NCBI RefSeq assembly: GCF_014898815.1
Contig: NW_026515473.1
Location: 310,001-374,000, forward strand
Direction: 5' to 3'
DNA: 64,000 nucleotides
DNA from: Panonychus citri
Lineage: Eukaryota > Arthropoda > Arachnida > Trombidiformes > Tetranychidae
Below, piece after piece: positions 62,700-64,000 of this stretch (the stretch's first letter is position 1; each line of letters opens with the position of its first letter). Position numbers and translations under genes: made by a program. The notes beneath the pieces are model-generated. The model did no database searches. It worked only from the letters and a program-made list of their open reading frames with translations, and was not told where the DNA came from.

Positions 62700-64000
62700 T
62701 CCGAATTGTCTTGAAAAATGTCAACAACAATCGTGTCATCAAGTCTTTGAACTTTTTGACCTTTTCAATTTTGAGGGAAATTTCAAATGGTGTGTTGACC
62801 CCTGGCTCTTTATAGTTTACACCTCTGCATGTGTTTATGTCCAGCGTGTTTCAAAGGTGTTGGTCATCTTGTTTATCCTTTTATCTTTCTTACCTGGACT
62901 ACCACACATGAAGATTTCCACATATATTAGAAGGATTAACCATAGAATAGAAAAAGAAAAAGAAAACTAAAGAAACAACAACAACAAGTAAACGACTTTG
63001 TCTCTTCTTTTTGTAATAATAATTTCTCTTCTTATTATTTTCAGGCCTCGTCATCAAACTTAATTAGGTGTGAAAGTGGCAATTAGCTCCGCTTGATCAT
63101 CCTTCAACCTCATCTTCATCATTATCACCTTACGATCATAAAGCGATCACAAACAACAAAATCTATTATATATATTTAGCTTCATGTAAAAGTTTGATGC
63201 GAAAAGAAAACATAACTTTGTCAACGGATGATCATTAAAGTTTACCAGTGGTAAGAAAAAAAAAAGAAACTTATTGGCACGAAGGCTCAAAGGTGATAAG
63301 CGTGATGGCGATGAAGGCCAAAGGAAAACAAGAGCAATATCGAAGTTATTAGAACCGAAAATAAGTTAACAATAAGTTATGAGCCATGAGTTGGATGACA
63401 AATTTTCCTTTTCAATAGAAGAATAAAAAATAATAACTAAACGTGCTGAAAATTGGTATACAAAGAACGAGAGAGAGAGAGAGAGATCGACTATATTATT
63501 AGGTGTAAAAAATAGTTTCGAATTTGTTTTGTTCGCATTTAGTTGTTACTTTGTTGTCGACTTGATTTCGACTTTTTCTCTTCTTTTTGTTTAGTCGATA
63601 AAATGGTTCTAACTCATATTCATACGAGGTACTGATACAATATCGATGAAAATAGTAGGCCCAGTAGTTAGATACACAAAGGTGTAACTACAATTTCATG
63701 GTTCACATGGTTAATCCCTCACCTTTTTTTTCTGACCTTTAAGATTAACCAAAATTAACGTGCCAATGAGCTAATTGTTTGTTGTCTTCTCATGATAAAA
63801 GTGATTATAAGGACAATCAATGAGAAAATACAAGTTAACACAGAAAAAAGAAATCAATTTCCTTCTTGTCGAGTTTATTTTCTGACATTTCCTTTTAATA
63901 TTATCAATTGTATTACATTATTTTATAATCATCTGCATCATCTTCATCTTTATCCTCATCATCATCATCATCATCATCTGCATCAATTTAATCAACTTGT

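Larger units (their letters stand above)
53979..64000. other. 10-kb gene-poor region upstream of the vnd-like genes
   Basis: No exon, RNA gene or TN-motif exon could be supported on either strand. Open frames here consist mainly of Ser/Leu/Phe or His/Ile runs from CT-, TTC- and ATC-rich sequence. It is rich in CT/GA microsatellites and CAATTAA-like AT blocks. It may be regulatory DNA for the homeobox genes, but nothing specific shows this. Confidence 0.5.

Noticed and set aside
63043..63075. GCCTCGTCATC...TTAATTAGG resembling the 28S core again
   Set aside because: Only 11 contiguous bases match and a five-base insertion is needed, so it is probably chance.

Overview
The window is AT-rich nuclear DNA from an animal, most likely an arthropod. 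Evidence: multi-exon genes with GT-AG introns from about 70 bp to 5.2 kb, (CT)n/(GA)n and (ATC)n microsatellites throughout, one interspersed tRNA, and developmental NK homeobox genes. Chelicerate (mite-like) is my guess from the general look of the sequence and is not proven. There are no prokaryotic operons, CRISPR arrays or recognisable intact transposons.

Layout from left to right. (1) 1-9.8 kb is almost gene-free; it holds only weak small exon candidates. (2) 9.8-15.5 kb (+) carries the catalytic C-half, EGF and CUB domains of a secreted astacin-type zinc metalloprotease. (3) 16.4-30.9 kb (+) is a six-exon SLC16/monocarboxylate-transporter-like gene with a very long low-complexity C-terminal tail. 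(4) 34.1-35.8 kb (-) is a complete five-exon cathepsin O-type papain-family peptidase. (5) 36.8-38.7 kb (-) is a complete four-exon DONSON (humpty dumpty) replication gene, with two E2F-like sites upstream. (6) 41.6-45.6 kb (+) is a two-exon NK3/bagpipe-class homeobox gene whose first exon looks like NK2.2/vnd rather than NK3. (7) 47.6 kb (-) is a tRNA-Arg(TCG). (8) 47.9-54.8 kb holds a head-to-tail pair of single-exon vnd/NK2.2-class genes on the minus strand, a truncated third copy, three copies of a 110-159 bp repeat, and a less AT-rich mosaic insert that contains a 58-bp piece of 28S rRNA. (9) 54.8-64 kb is a gene-poor, microsatellite-rich tract.

The transporter, peptidases and replication gene have no obvious functional link. 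The exciting part is the 41.6-54.8 kb NK cluster. Three loci there share an NK2.2-type N-terminal motif (YYYDNPY..WLP). The TN repression motif sits only on the exon that splices in phase to an NK3 homeodomain. The two vnd-type genes lack a visible TN motif. The recent duplications are accompanied by filler-like DNA that includes rDNA. This suggests recent local rearrangement and domain reshuffling among NK homeobox genes.
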